Positions 1 through 11,274 of a stretch of DNA of 64,000 bases are shown one piece after another (within the stretch, counting starts at the first letter, position 1; each line of letters opens with the position of its first letter). The stretch lies in NCBI GenBank assembly GCA_019914945.1, contig CM034102.1, forward strand, positions 7,863,501-7,927,500. The letters run 5' to 3'. This DNA is from Typha latifolia (lineage: Eukaryota; Streptophyta; Magnoliopsida; Poales; Typhaceae). Position numbers and translations under genes: made by a program. The notes below the pieces were generated by a model that searched no databases, was not told the DNA's origin, and saw only the letters and a program-made list of their open reading frames with translations.

Positions 1-164
1 ACAGTGCGTTCGAATGCACTGCGTTCGAACTCACTCCACCCGCATTCAAACGCGACTTACAGAAAACTTATTTTATTGGAAATTAAACACTAAAACATGA
101 AAGAAAAACACTCCTAAAGTGAATCCATGCTCGAGACGACGTCGGTGAAGTCCGAATCGTATCA
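1..164 (-). mobile_element. Gy1 LTR fragment (5' end of the LTR, antisense)
   Basis: Reverse complement of the start of a Gy1 LTR. The strand ends with ATCGTATCA at 164, which is TGATACGAT read in element sense and matches the LTR starting at 24358. The first 60 bases carry degraded copies of the palindrome GCGTTCGAACGC. The rest of the LTR lies outside the window. A purine-rich tract (antisense 165-185) follows directly, as expected for a polypurine tract beside a 3' LTR. Confidence 0.85.
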
Positions 165-1935
165 ATCCACCACGCTTCCGCAACCTTGTCCTCAAGGTTT
201 GAAGTTTGTGAAGCGATCTTTGAACTCTGGCTTAAGTTCCTCCATGGTATGATCTTCTGCATTGGTTCTCCACATATCTGAAGATATAGGAAATGCTGGT
301 GCTGAAAGAGAGGCAAGCTTACTTGTGTCAGGTTGGCGCGAAAGAGCATCGGCGGCTCGATTTTCAATCCCCTTTTTGTAGACTAATTCGTAGTCATACC
401 CAAGGAGTTTCGTGACCCACCGTTGTTGGGCTAGGGTGTGCACACGTTGCTCCATGAAGTAGGGTAAGCTACGCTGGTCCGTGCGGATAGTAAACCGTTG
501 GCCAATCAAGTAGGGTCGCCATTTGGTGACGGCGTGTAGAATCGCTAGCATTTCGCGCTCGTAGGTAGATAACTGTCGCGACTGACTTGACAATGCTTTG
601 CTCATATATGCCACGGGTCTGCCCTCTTGCATCAAAACTGCTCCAATGCCCTCACCCGAGGCGTCGCACTCCACTACAAAGGGCTTGCCAAAATCTGGTA
701 GTGCTAGAATCAGAGTTGTAGACATAGCTGTCTTCAAGGCTTCGAAGGCCTCCGTTGCTTTGCCCGTCCATTGAAACCCACCTTTTCTTAGTAAGGAGGT
801 CAGCGGGGCAGCAATTTTGCCATAGTTGGCAACAAATCGCCGGTAGTACCCTGTCAATCCAAGGAATCCCCTCAATTCCCTCTGTTTAGTAGGAATCGGC
901 CAATCCACCATATTCTTGATCTTGCTTGGGTCGACTTTCACTCCTTTTACAGAGATTATATGCCCCAAGTACTCCACTCTTGACTCTCCCCAAAGACACT
1001 TGCTCATCTTAACTTTTAGTTGGTTTTGTCGCAAAATATTTAATACCTCCCGCACGTGCCGCAAGTGCTCACTCCAATTCCTGCTGTATACTAGAATATC
1101 GTCAAAGAAGACGAGCACGTACCGACGCAAGAGTGGGTGGAAGAGGTCATTCATCAGCCCTTGGAAGGTGGCCGGTGCATTGGTGAGCCCAAACGGCATG
1201 ACTCGGAACTCATAGTGGCCATCGTGAGTTCGGAACGCCGTTTTGTGTACATCTTCAGGGTCGACTCGGATTTGATGGTATCCCGCTCTTAAGTTAAGTT
1301 TGCTGAAGTAGGCCGACCCTGTGAGCTCATCCAGCAACTCCTCGATCACCACCGGTATTGGATACCGGTCCTTGACAGTAATTACATTCAAGGCTCGGTA
1401 GTCGACGCAAAACTGCCAACTCCGGTCTTTCTTCCGAACCAGCAACACCGACGATAAGTAGGCACTTCTACTCGGTTGAATAATCCCTTGCTCAAGCATT
1501 TCCTCCACCAATTTACTGATCTCTTCCTTCTGGACATGCGGGTACCGATAGGGTCGGACATTCGCAAGTTCAGCCCCTGGAATGATTTGGATGCGATGGT
1601 CATGACGACGGTTCGGCGGTAGTCCTCGGGGTTCCTTGAAGAGATCCTGAAACTCCTACAGCAGCTCTTCCATGTCAGAGGCTACTTCCCTTGGTGGTGG
1701 ATGTTCTAGTTCAACAACAGCCATTTGCAATAGTAGAGCTCGGTCCCCTGCACAAGGAAAACCCACAAGTGGTTGCAATGTCGGCCCTTGCCGCAGTTGA
1801 TTTCCATCCAGCAGCACCCTTCTTCCATTCCTCCGAAATGTCAATGTGAGGTTTGAGAAATCAAATGTTACGTCCCTAAGTTTTGAAGCCATTGAGTCCC
1901 CAAAACAATGTCGGCATCTCGCAAGGCCAACGGAG
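165..1935 (-). pseudogene. Gy1 gypsy pol relic: protease end, reverse transcriptase, RNase H; integrase missing
   Basis: Minus-strand Ty3/gypsy polyprotein fragment. In element order: the end of the protease/linker region (about 1935-1660), reverse transcriptase (about 1600-900) with the palm motif FFDDIL and the block MPFGLTNAPATFQ, then RNase H (about 830-400) containing VECDASG and ending near DALSRQP at the usual RNase H/integrase tether. One open stretch of 439 codons covers 1511-192. After the tether the sequence jumps to the last residues of the polyprotein (FTNFKP) and the polypurine tract, so the whole integrase, about 1.2 kb in relatives, is deleted. A stop interrupts the frame near 1656. 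The lineage looks like the Reina-type chromoviruses, judged from the integrase of its relatives in this window. It cannot be autonomous. Confidence 0.85.
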
Positions 1936-2055
1936 TTCAAACGCGACTTACAAAAAACTTATTTTAATGGAAATTAAATACTAAAACATGAAATAAAAAT
2001 ACTCCTAAAGTGAATCCATGCTCGAGACGACGTCGGTGAAGTCCGAATCGTATCA
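1936..2055 (-). mobile_element. Gy1 LTR fragment fused to the pol relic
   Basis: About 120 bp of Gy1 LTR (antisense) ending ATCGTATCA at 2055 and nearly identical to 45-164. It joins protease-coding sequence directly, so the LTR 3' part, PBS, leader and gag are deleted. The next bases, GTTTA, would be the right target-site duplication; the left partner is outside the window. Confidence 0.75.
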
Positions 2056-4770
2056 GTTTAATGCAATTTTTGTTCTCAATAGATGAAATAACTTATAGAG
2101 ACTATTTATGAATGCACAAATTAATTTAATCATTTACAACACCGACTTGCATCACTATTTCTTTTAAGGGCATGTTAGCCATTTGATAGGGATATCTTCG
2201 ATGCTCTCTAGGTTATGGAGAGTCATGTTTATCATCCTTCGGAGGGGTATGTGTGTAGTTCGATGCCGTTGATGGTACAAATGATTTAGTTAAGGTCTGA
2301 TGAAATCGCGTGTTCCGCCAAGGTTTGAAAGGCAACACCGGTCAGTGCTTCATCTACCAAGCTAAAGTGTGAAAAGGAGAAATCAGCACAAAAAGAATAA
2401 ACCATCCACATAGATAAAAAGAACATGGTGGTGATAATGTTGCTTTTTTGGAGAATGATAGATATCCTTAGAAAACTTGTCATGATGATATAGCAGCATA
2501 TGTAGTTAAACTTTCAAGCTTAAAACTTGTTCTATGTAGATATCCCTATTTAAGGAGAATCTTTAAACTTTCCATTGCAATGTTGCTTTCTTCAATAATA
2601 AAAATAAAGAACGCATAGTAATGCCCCAAAATATACTTTAAATGCATAGATAATAGTTGCAAATGTTAATTACCGTTGTTGCGGTATGCAAAAGGTTCGT
2701 TCAGAACCCTCACTCCAACTACTCAACAAGTTTCTTTAAAAGCAATATTTATGGTTCTAACTCAAACATCACTGTTTTACATTTTCGAGAGGCAAAAAAA
2801 TCATAGCGATGAAACAGCTAAAGAAAATTCAATTGTGAATAACTATAAAATAGAATCATTTGTCCATGCGTACTAATTAGGACCGGAGGGTTTCTTCGGT
2901 GCAATCGAATTAATTCTTTATCAATCAATTTGATGAAGATCTAACGGTTAAGATCTTTAAGGGTATAAAAGGAATGAAAGATATTATCGGTTCAGCAGGT
3001 AAATTTTTTTAGATATATAATCTTGCACATTATATTTTAATAATTATATTATCTTAATATTTTATTAAGTAAAAGACATATATATCATTAACTAAGAGTA
3101 ATGTATATATATCAAATTAAGGGTATTGATGACTTTTATAATTAACTTGATGAAAATTTAATTACATTTTATCTTTTTAATTATTTTTTATTATTTACAT
3201 ATATCTCCCATAAGTTTAAGATTGATTTAAATTAAATTTTAATAGATAGAGATAGAGAATTATATTTAAATTAAAGTTTATCTTCAAATAATCAAATTTA
3301 AATTATTTAATATTAAATAATATCTCCTATAATTAAGGTATAATTATATTTAAGAGAGAAATCTTAACGGAAGAAAAAAAACTTGTAGAGCGCTTCTTCC
3401 GTATTTATCAATCACTTTGATGAAGATCTAATTGTTAAGATCTTCAAGAGTATAATAAGAAAATTGGGAAGTTAGGCACACGTAATTAATCTTCTTAACT
3501 AATATACTCTTTTTCTTATGTAATGTGATTTTGGAATCGGTACCGGGTATGATAATTGGTTATTATAGTCGTTGGATTAAGATTATAATTTTTAAAGGTG
3601 CATTAAAGTATTTGCCTTAGGACTAACAAGGAATTCCTTTTAGTGTGGTCTGGATGAGTCCAAGATGGTAGAAGCTAGCTTCAGTGCGCTTAATTTCGTC
3701 ATATATAATTTGGCCAAAGATCTATGTGGGAGGAGATTAAATCAATAATATTTGAGCAAGTGATCACTAGGTACAATGAACATGTTTTACAAATTTGCAC
3801 ACATATTCAATGAGCCACGGTTACCCTCCTAACACTCCAATATTAAAGTGTTTAAATAACATGTTGAACGAGAACCACTTGATTAACCCTTTGATAAGCA
3901 CCCGAGCATGGATCAATAACTCTAAAGTGAAAGTGTCAATGTGTGTTTGATATGAACGTTAGCTTGTTACGAGATCATCCTAACTGTAACACAAGTAATT
4001 AGACATGTATAGAAGTCTCCTTACTCAAAGATGAAGCATAAACTCTCTCAAGAAATTTTGATACTTCCATAGATGAGAGTAAAGTTATCTTTCCAATCGG
4101 TAATCTAACCTTTGGATTTCAACTCTATAAAATAAAACTTAGGAATGTCTTTTATTCATGACAAGTACCAAATAAATCTCCAAAATATTATTTAAACAGA
4201 ACTTTCCATTGTTATCCTAGGCGTCTCATCTGGGTGCCATTTATGTCGTCGATTGATCTTGAACCCATTCGGATGTGCTTCTAAAACCTGAAGTTTAAAT
4301 TTTTTTTCTTTATAATCTGATATGATTCCTTATAATGATATGATTACCCATGATCTATGTTACTTGAAAATATGTATGAATCTACCTTTGTACAACTCAA
4401 ATAAATGTGATTTTATTCATAAATTTGCTAGTACAAAAATATCGCTATTACTTTCAAAATATTATAATTGCCACAAATTATTTTGTTCTTTCAAAAATAC
4501 TATTATTATTAGATTAATAGAATATTGGTAATAAATTATTATTAAAGTTAACAAACACATATAAAAGACTAAAATAGCTTTTCTTTTTTTAAGTTTAAAA
4601 CGGTAAAATATTTATCAGAAACTTTTATCTCACATAAAAGAAAATATTTCTTACTACGGTATTGATTATAATATTAGATACTTTTTAAATTATTTGAATA
4701 ATTTATGTAAAGGAAAATAGTCTTGTTTTGAACTTAAGTTATATTTTAATCATGATTAGTTAAATTTATA
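2056..4770. other. AT-rich intergenic DNA, no gene recognised
   Basis: AT-rich DNA with short uninformative open frames only. No retrotransposon domain, tRNA or rRNA was seen. It holds one pair of degenerate direct repeats, listed separately. Confidence 0.6.
2919..3463. repeat. Pair of degenerate direct repeats of about 56 bp
   Basis: The block beginning TATCAATCAATTTGATGAAG at 2919-2974 recurs as TATCAATCACTTTGATGAAG at about 3406-3463. Both continue into a shared GTTAAGATCTT-type stretch and GAGTATAA/GGGTATAA. The spacer is AT-rich and has no coding signal. It could be a relic of a small element with terminal direct repeats or an old tandem duplication; I see no PBS. Confidence 0.5.
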
Positions 4771-5196
4771 GGATAATTATACTTTACCTATTTGTTAGTT
4801 TGGCTCAATTTTACAAAAATATCGTGTACTTTCAAATGAAGTACCTAATCCTCATCTAATCTTGAGTAAAGTTATTATTTATTTTATCATATTTGACTAA
4901 GCGAGATGCCAAATTTACAAATCCCATATGTAAGACAAACTTATAAACTATTAGATAAATTTTTTTATCTAAAATCCTATTAGTATTATTTTTGATATAT
5001 TGAAAAGCCTAATCAATATCTTACAACTTTGTTTCTAATAATAATATTCAAATTCTAGCTCTAATATAGTCAAATACGTTGAAAAAGATAACAATTGTAG
5101 TTTAGTCGATACCATTTGGAGTTTAAGTGCTTAATTTGAAAATTAATGAGGGTTTTGAATTGAACTAACCTAAAAGTGGTAAAGTACAGTTAACCC
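4771..5196. mobile_element. MITE-like element with imperfect terminal inverted repeats
   Basis: The left end (GGATAATTATACTTTACC...) and the reverse complement of the right end (GGGTTAACTGTACTTTACC...) match imperfectly over about 40 bp, including TACTTTACC and a TTAG-TT-G/TTCAAT stretch. The element is about 426 bp, AT-rich and non-coding. The flanks (TAAATTTATA left, AAAATTTAAT right) share AAATTTA and may be a decayed 9-10 bp target duplication, as in Mutator-like elements, but AT-rich sequence makes this weak. It ends about 180 bp before the first exon of the F-box gene. Confidence 0.55.
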
Positions 5197-5229
5197 AAAA
5201 TTTAATTAACGGAATGGCATTTTTGAAAT

Positions 5230-5490
5230 ATCATAAACCCTTACAAAAGGGCGGGATGATTTGAATCGCGACATTTTGTTGCTTCCATCTTCATCCCTCT
5301 TCAGCTGCCGTCGCCTCCAATCTCACAACTAACTACTCATCGTTCTTCTTCATCCCAAATCTTCCTACTATCACGAGGTAAGTGATCAACACAAGCTTCG
5401 CGCTCATCCTTCAATGTACGTCAAATTGATGCTGGATTTTTGCATTTTTGGGCTCCTAAATCTCCATCCCATCATTAATTTTAGTGAAAG
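5230..5490 (+). promoter_or_regulatory. F-box gene promoter and 5' UTR with a probable intron (5378-5484)
   Basis: A C/T-rich leader (about 5280-5375) is typical of a plant 5' UTR. It contains a strong splice donor, CACGAG|GTAAGT, at 5377/5378 and an acceptor, TTAATTTTAG, ending at 5484. This gives a 107-bp intron rich in T that finishes 6 bp before the start codon. No clear TATA box stands out. The intron is inferred from splice-site consensus only. Confidence 0.6.
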
Positions 5491-6576
5491 ATGAGGAGAT
5501 CCAGATCCCCTCATCTTGCCGATGATCTCGTTTATTGCCGCATACTCCCTCTCCTGCCGGCAAAAGTTCTTCTTAGGCTGCAATGTGTATCACAGAGTTG
5601 GTGCCAGGTGATCCGAAAAGAGTCTTACTTCAGTTATCTGCAGTATCTGCATGCACGTCCTCACGCACTTCTCCTAGCTGACGAAATGCCCGGCCCAACT
5701 TTGGCCTCTCGAGACCCAGTATCCGTTGGCTTTCCAAGTTTATCTTCTCAGTTCTTAGACGAGCATGTCACTGTTCTCGCATCATGTAACGGGATTATCT
5801 GCATTGAAATGTGGGGCTTCGGTTTTGCATACGTGGGAAATCCTGTTTTGAAGCTTTGGAGGCTTCTTCCTCGACCTAAAGATCACACCATAAATTTGGA
5901 AGAGAGTGTTGGTTTATCTGTTTTTGCTACTGAGTCTAGTGTCGTCTACAAGCTAGTTCATCTCTTCTACATACTTGGCACAGATGGTTCCAAATACGGG
6001 GAAGTTGGTTTTGAAGTTTTTTCTTCAGAAAGAAGAACGTGGGAGGTATCAAAGGAGAAACTTCTTTTGAAGAGAGCATCCATTTGTAAGTCGTATGCTT
6101 ATGTGGATGAGATTATGTTTTGGGCAGGCTTTGATCAATTAGTGTGGTTTGATCCAAAGGAAGAGCGTTGTGGCACGTTCCGATTGCCATCAAATATTAG
6201 TAGTGCTGGCTCTTTCCTAATGGGAGAATGGAATAGCAGGTTGAGCATAGCACTTATGACTGATTTTGAAATTCAGATATGGTGTTGGAATCAGTCTTCT
6301 TGGTCCAAGCTGTGGTCACTGGCAATTGACAAAATCACTCAACAGAACTTTGAGCTTTTTTCTCCCATATGCCAGAAAATAAATCTACTAAATCGAGAAA
6401 TTGAACCATTGGAGGTGTCTATGATTACCTTTGGAGTTGATTACATCATACTTCAAATATATGGAAAACTGCACTGCTATGACACAAGGACTGGTAAAGC
6501 ATGGAAGCTTAAGAGCAATCGACCATCGTATCCATTCATATCATTTCCGTATGCCAATACACTTTTACCAATTTAG
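5491..6576 (+). CDS. F-box protein (plant F-box plus F-box-associated region)
   Basis: A 361-residue protein in one uninterrupted exon. Residues about 8-50 form an F-box: hydrophobic spacing with LPAKVLLRLQCVSQSW and the typical Arg/Lys-rich end of helix 3. Family knowledge says this binds a Skp1/ASK adaptor in an SCF ubiquitin ligase. The remainder resembles the F-box-associated beta-propeller-like region of plant F-box families: LASCNGIICIE near residue 93, then a GNPVLKLWRLLP stretch, and repeated short Trp/Phe-containing strands to the C-terminus. This region would select the substrate, which cannot be predicted. The start is the ATG 6 bp after the inferred 5'-UTR intron. There is no signal peptide or membrane segment. 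Codon usage and AT content differ from the CpG-rich LTRs around it, and the frame is intact. It is the only convincing host gene in the window. The F-box call is firm; the subfamily is uncertain. Confidence 0.9.
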   Translation: MRRSRSPHLADDLVYCRILPLLPAKVLLRLQCVSQSWCQVIRKESYFSYLQYLHARPHALLLADEMPGPTLASRDPVSVGFPSLSSQFLDEHVTVLASCNGIICIEMWGFGFAYVGNPVLKLWRLLPRPKDHTINLEESVGLSVFATESSVVYKLVHLFYILGTDGSKYGEVGFEVFSSERRTWEVSKEKLLLKRASICKSYAYVDEIMFWAGFDQLVWFDPKEERCGTFRLPSNISSAGSFLMGEWNSRLSIALMTDFEIQIWCWNQSSWSKLWSLAIDKITQQNFELFSPICQKINLLNREIEPLEVSMITFGVDYIILQIYGKLHCYDTRTGKAWKLKSNRPSYPFISFPYANTLLPI

Positions 6577-7799
6577 AAGTACAACAGTATTGTAGATAGC
6601 TAAAACAACAGTCATGATTGACATTACTACCAAGAGTGCATTGTTTCGCACTTGTTAGACAGAGTAGTAGTATTTCAAGAAATACCTCCATTGTTGGGCT
6701 TTCTACTTGCATTCATATTTTTGTTTCATTGAAATCTACTGTCATTAAGAAACAAATAGGCCTGTTTCTTCTTCAAGTTGAATAGTAGTCTTTAAATTGA
6801 TGTAAACTGATGAGTTTCATGAAATATGGCTGAACCATAAGAAGTATATTTTAGAAGAAGAATCATTATTGTTGTTTATTTTTTAGTCAGATCTTTTATG
6901 ATCAGAACAGTAACACATAATCTTGTGTTGACCAGTTCATACTACAATCCCTTCTCATTTCTGGGTTGCTTTTCTGGGTTGAATAGCCTTGGTCCTAGGT
7001 TTCAAAGGGTTGTCTTTCTTTGCAATGCTTCGACTCAAAGGGTTGCTCTTTATGTGTTCTTTTGATTTACTGAACTTCTGACTTGCAGCTTCCTTTAGTT
7101 ATCTAAATGTTCCTTTTTTTAATGTTTTCCTCTTATTAGTCTTAGTAATGTCCAACATATAACATTTCAAGAACAGTCGAATGTGTGTGTATTATGTGCA
7201 TTTCTTGAGAAGTTCATTTTATTTACTCAATTGAGTCAATTCTTAATGATTTTGCAATGATTTCTGGAACACTTGTCCTCAAGGGCAACCAACATAACAC
7301 AATATTAAAAATAATTCCTATGAGCTGTTTAAATATTTCAGCAGGTTCACTGACGAATATGTTGGCAAATAAAACAATTGTTTGCCTTAAATGAACCTTC
7401 CTTGATATTTTTTTAAGCATATATTATTTGTTAAAGAAAATTATATTTCGAAGTCTTACTATGCTTTGTAAGCCTTCTTGATGACTGTGGGCTCCATTTC
7501 TATCTCTAGGGCTATAGGATTATTATACCAAGATACAACGTCTTCGCTGAATGAAACAAGTTAATGTTACATATGGAACCTCATAGAGTTTGATTTTGCT
7601 ACTATTCCAAGGATAGATGTAAGATCACCTTATAAGGTAAGGATAGAAAATCTTTGATACTGGTTAGGATGTTACCGGTTTCAATACTACAAGTTTCTTC
7701 ACTTAATCATGAGTAGGTGTACTCTAACCATTAACAACAACAAAACAAACATATTTTTTTTTATAGACTTTAAAAAATCTCTCATTCTTGTCTTTTGGT
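6577..7799. other. 3' flank of the F-box gene and intergenic DNA
   Basis: AT-rich, with T-rich tracts and no credible open frame or repeat. The first 200-300 bp probably include the 3' UTR of the F-box gene, but no classical AATAAA is well placed. Confidence 0.5.
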
Positions 7800-8285
7800 A
7801 GGCATAGTTCGCTCCATTAAATATTGGAGGCCTAGTTGAAAATTGCGCATCTTTATGGAAATCTATTACCTATAGAGGATTTCTCTCTCAAGTAAAAGAC
7901 TCCTTACTCCGATACTAATTGGAAAACCTAAATACCTGGCTATGATTTTTCGAAGCTCGCTTAGTGTAAATAATAATAGATAAATAAGCAAATATAAACA
8001 TCAAGATTTTTATATGAAGAAATTCAAATTGAGTAAAAAAATCACTAAAATATGATAGCAATTTATAAGACTAACTTACAAACTCTTGTCGATACCCATG
8101 ACTCTATCTGACCCTCTTGCTCGCTAGATCTCATGAATCATTGCTTTTTTTGAATATAAAATTACGTAATGCAAAATTTGTGGACACAAAACACTTTAAA
8201 ATATGATGCATGATTTAACTTTAACGTCAAGAAATATAACTTGCAGAAGAACACTAATATATAGAAGACTGAAAAAATAAAACTA
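7800..8285 (-). mobile_element. Old, degraded copia (Co1-related) 5' end: gag start, PBS and LTR 3' part
   Basis: This aligns by eye, with many differences, to the 5' end of the minus-strand Co1 element at 55740-56120. The matching blocks occur in the same order: the antisense gag start (CATCTTTATGGAAATCTATT against CATCTCTATGAAAATCCATG), the antisense PBS (CTCCGATACTAATTGG against CTCTGATACCAATTG), and LTR parts such as CTTGCTCGCTAGA. It is clearly older than the other Co1 copies. Its right side is cut by a younger Co1 solo LTR. Confidence 0.65.
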
Positions 8286-9224
8286 TGTTAGGTTTTTAAT
8301 TGTTGGCAATTGTGTACAAAATATTCTAAGTGTATTTTTACATGTATGTGAGCTTTATATAAGTCTTATTGGAGAAAAGCTGTTGAGTTCACATCGCGTT
8401 CACAAACGCGTTCGAACGCGGTGCGTTCAAAAATGCGTTCGAACGCGGGTACTTGCGTTCACACAAACCAAGAGCTGCGTTTACAAACGCGTTTGAACGC
8501 GGGTACTACGTTCACACAGACCGAGAGCTGCGTTCATAAACGCGTTCGAACGCAACCTGAAGAATTCAAGTTGTCACGTTCGAATGCACTCAGGCCTGTT
8601 CGAACGCACTCAGGCCCATTCGAACGCACCTGAGATCAAGTCATGCCGTTCGAACGCACTTGGGCCGCGTTCAAATGCACCAACGAAGTTTGAAAATCTT
8701 AAACTTTCTTGAGTACGGATAAGACTAGGATTTGGCTCTATCTTGGAGATCATATATAAGGATTGTGATGCCCTATCTCTAGTGTGGTTGAAGAAGCATT
8801 ATTGAACGAGACTTCTTGTGGCTACATCGGTTCTTCAACTAACAAGTTTCCACTCATCTAAAAAAGTTAATCTTTCGTCTTAAGGGCTATCTAGACGAAA
8901 GATCAATCTCGAGGGTTACTGACGTTGGACTTCAATCACGAGAAGCAGTGAATCGTGGGTTCTAGCAAGCAAGATTGAGAGGAACAAAGTCGTTTGGATC
9001 GACGGGTTGTTTTGTGAGTTAGTCTTGTAACTGCTACTATTCTAGTGATTGGTTTTGATCCGAGTTTGGATTCGTGATTTTTTTCCTATTTGGGTTTTTC
9101 CACATTAAAATCTTGGCGTTCATCTCTGCTTTTGTTCTTAATATTTCTACGGACTTTTACTTAAGCAAACGAGTGATATCATTGCCTAGTATTTAGATAC
9201 ATACTTGTGTCTAGGTGTTTTTCA
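8286..9224 (+). mobile_element. Co1 (SIRE-like copia) solo LTR with 5-bp target duplication
   Basis: Begins TGTTAGG and ends TTTTTCA, 939 bp. It is flanked by AACTA at 8281-8285 and at 9225-9229, a perfect 5-bp target-site duplication. Inside are the palindrome array (about 8395-8680), a TATA box (TATATAAG, 8753-8760) and the conserved downstream region (ATCTAGACGAAAGATCAATC type). With no internal region, it is a solo LTR formed by LTR-LTR recombination. It lies within the older copia relic to its left. Confidence 0.9.
8395..8680 (+). repeat. TTCGAA palindrome array in a Co1 LTR
   Basis: Repeated GCGTTCGAACGC cores and half-sites (GCGTTCACAAACGCG, GCGTTCACACAGACCGAGAG) in units of about 53-54 bp, then more widely spaced cores. 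It ends about 70 bp before the TATA box of the same LTR. Many units carry CG-to-TG/CA changes. Confidence 0.85.
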
Positions 9225-9229
9225 AACTA

Positions 9230-10068
9230 AAATAAGTCAAAATCAACAAATTTGTATATTCAATTCTGCAGGTTGGGTGCGCATACCAAGCAGTGTCATT
9301 CGCACTCTAGCATGAAATTTACATAGAAGTTGCTATTGTTCAGAGCTTGATGCACACTAAATTAGTTGTTACGATCCAGCTTGATGAAGTTGCGAATGAA
9401 ATTCGAGATTAGTCCCAGTTCAGATCAAGGGTAGAACTTTCGATAAGAACTGCGGATGATCTAGTCATCTGATATATTGTTCCTCTTTAAGTAAGCGATA
9501 CAACGCAATCAAAATCATATCGATTAGAGGTGTAGATCAAAAGTTATAAGGGAAATACTAACCATTGGTTAGATTGCAGTGAAATGGACGTGATTAATAG
9601 AAGATAAAATAATGGTTAGGTATTGGGGGTGACAATGGCAGCGATGGTGGGGTAGAGCATTAAGCTAGACAAAGGGGTAGAGATGGACCGATCCTTGAGA
9701 GCTAAGGGGGCACGATCAGATTGAAGGAGGAAGTAGACAATATCCAATGATTGATGCCATTGGAGGAATGAGATAGAGGTATAGGAAGGTAAAACTTTAA
9801 TAATTCATCAATAGTTCAATCAAGTTGCCTTCCACATATTTAGAGGCTAACCTAACAAGCAAAATAATCAAAAAATAGCCCTAAAACAATGTAGTTCATC
9901 GATCACATTCGAACGCGATAAATACGTTCTTTGTATTTGCGAATATATGCAAGTATTTCAAGTCGGGTTCAAATGTGACTACCAGAAATATTTATTCTTC
10001 CAAAGTAAGAGTTATTTCCTTTAAGGAGGGTTGGTTAGGTCCAAGCCTTATCTAGTTGAATCATAACA
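9230..10068 (-). mobile_element. Gy3 LTR (antisense), left limit unclear
   Basis: Antisense LTR whose 5' end is firm: it finishes GAATCATAACA at 10068 (TGTTATGATTC in element sense), followed by a purine-rich tract (GTGAGGTGGGC antisense). It contains one TTCGAA core (GCGTTCGAATGTG in element sense), a TTCGCAAATACAAAGAACG module and the phrase TAAATATGTGGAAGGCAAC, also found in the LTR at 17866-18312. The left boundary is not visible; 9230-9600 may include unrelated DNA. Confidence 0.6.
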
Positions 10069-11274
10069 GCCCACCTCACATGACCCACCTTGCCCTCAAT
10101 GTGTGAAGTCGGGAAATCGATTGACGATCTCGGACTTGAGCTCCTATGTTGCCTCGTCGGATAGTTTGCCCAACCATTCAACCAAGATCTCAGTCTCTAG
10201 CCTCGAGCCATATTGCCTCCGTCATCGTGCTAGTACTCGTATCGGCTCCACCTGATGCAAATCCTCCTCGGGTTTGAGTAGAACGGACCTGCCAGTTGAT
10301 TTGGCTGAATCCTCCCCTTTAGCAATGAAACATGGAACACTGGTTGTACTTTGGTTCCCTTTGTTAGCTCAAGCTTGTAGGCGACTGGTCCAACATGCTC
10401 GCAAACTCAAAATGGACCAAAAAATTTAAATGCCAATTTTTGGTTCTAAATAGGGTGTAAGATGACTTAACGATAGGGTTGGACTCGTACAAACACCATG
10501 CCGCTCACACTAAACTCGCAATGATGCTGATTATACATTTGCTTCATCCAATTCTGGGCTGCTCTCAGATGCACCTACAACCTCCTAAGAATAGCATTGC
10601 GATCTATCAACGTCATATCAACCTTAGTCCGCTCCGATGAAGCCACAAAATCATACCAGCGCAACGTCGGTACCGCCTGCCCATATATTGCCTCGAATGG
10701 GTTCATGCCGGTGCTGCTATGATGAGCGGTGTTTTACTACCACTTAGCCCACGGAAGATACTCCAACTAGCGTTTGGGATGATCACACAAGAAACACCAA
10801 AGATATTGCACAATTCCCTGATTAACGCCCTTTGTTTGCTCATTGGTTTGCAGGTGGTATGCCGAGCTCAAAATTAGTTTTGTGGCCTGTAACTTGAAAT
10901 ATTAAGTCCACTAATAAATATTCGATCATGATTTGAAATTATTGGGCGAGGCATTCCATGAAGTTTAGCGACATTTTGGATTAAACATTTAGCTAGTGAT
11001 TTGGGAGAAAAAGGGTGCACGAAGGTTGAAAAATGAGTGTATTTGCTCAACCTGTCCACCACAACAAAGATTACTGAATATTCACGTACCAGCGGTAATC
11101 CCTCTATGAAATGAAATCCTTAGAGATGTCCTCTTAAACAAGATCCGGTACAAGCAAGGGTTGAAATAGTCCAGCCAGCTTTAAGGTCTCCATCTTCGCT
11201 CATTGACACGTCTTGCGCGCCCTCACATGTGCCTCGTCCTTCTTCATTTTGGCCAAGGTACAACTATAAGATAG
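10069..11274 (-). pseudogene. Gy3 gypsy integrase relic, part 1 (C-terminal two thirds)
   Basis: Minus-strand remnant of a gypsy integrase. At 11062-10874 the core reads MVDRLSKYTHF...KLHGMPRPII, the region of the first and second catalytic Asp; the second Asp is changed in SNHDRIF against the usual SDRDRVF. The C-terminal part runs down to about 10100 and ends near DEAT-ELKSEIVNRFP, the usual end of the chromodomain-like tail. Many stops and frameshifts are present. At 11274 it is interrupted by the Gy2 element 11275-17625 and continues at 17631. Confidence 0.75.
11270..11274. other. Left target-site duplication GATAG of the Gy2 element
   Basis: GATAG occurs immediately before TGATAC (11275) and again at 17626-17630, directly after the 3' LTR end CCATCA. 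The interrupted Gy3 integrase continues on both sides. Confidence 0.9.

Noticed and set aside
3000..3470. A small LTR-type (TRIM) element bounded by the direct repeats
   Set aside because: No PBS or polypurine tract next to the repeats and no target duplication; kept only as a repeat pair.
4322..4531. 69-codon open frame
   Set aside because: AT-rich, no domain, no promoter or conserved context; within the range expected by chance.
8395..8680. CRISPR-like or satellite array
   Set aside because: Repeats are palindromes in LTR U3 regions of a plant genome, spacing is irregular or tandem at 53-54 bp, and there are no spacers or cas genes.
8395..8680. Heat-shock elements as explanation of TTCGAA
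   Set aside because: A heat-shock element needs nTTCnnGAAn; here TTC and GAA touch without the two spacer bases. CGCG-box (CAMTA-type) binding through ACGCGT/ACGCGG is possible but unproven.
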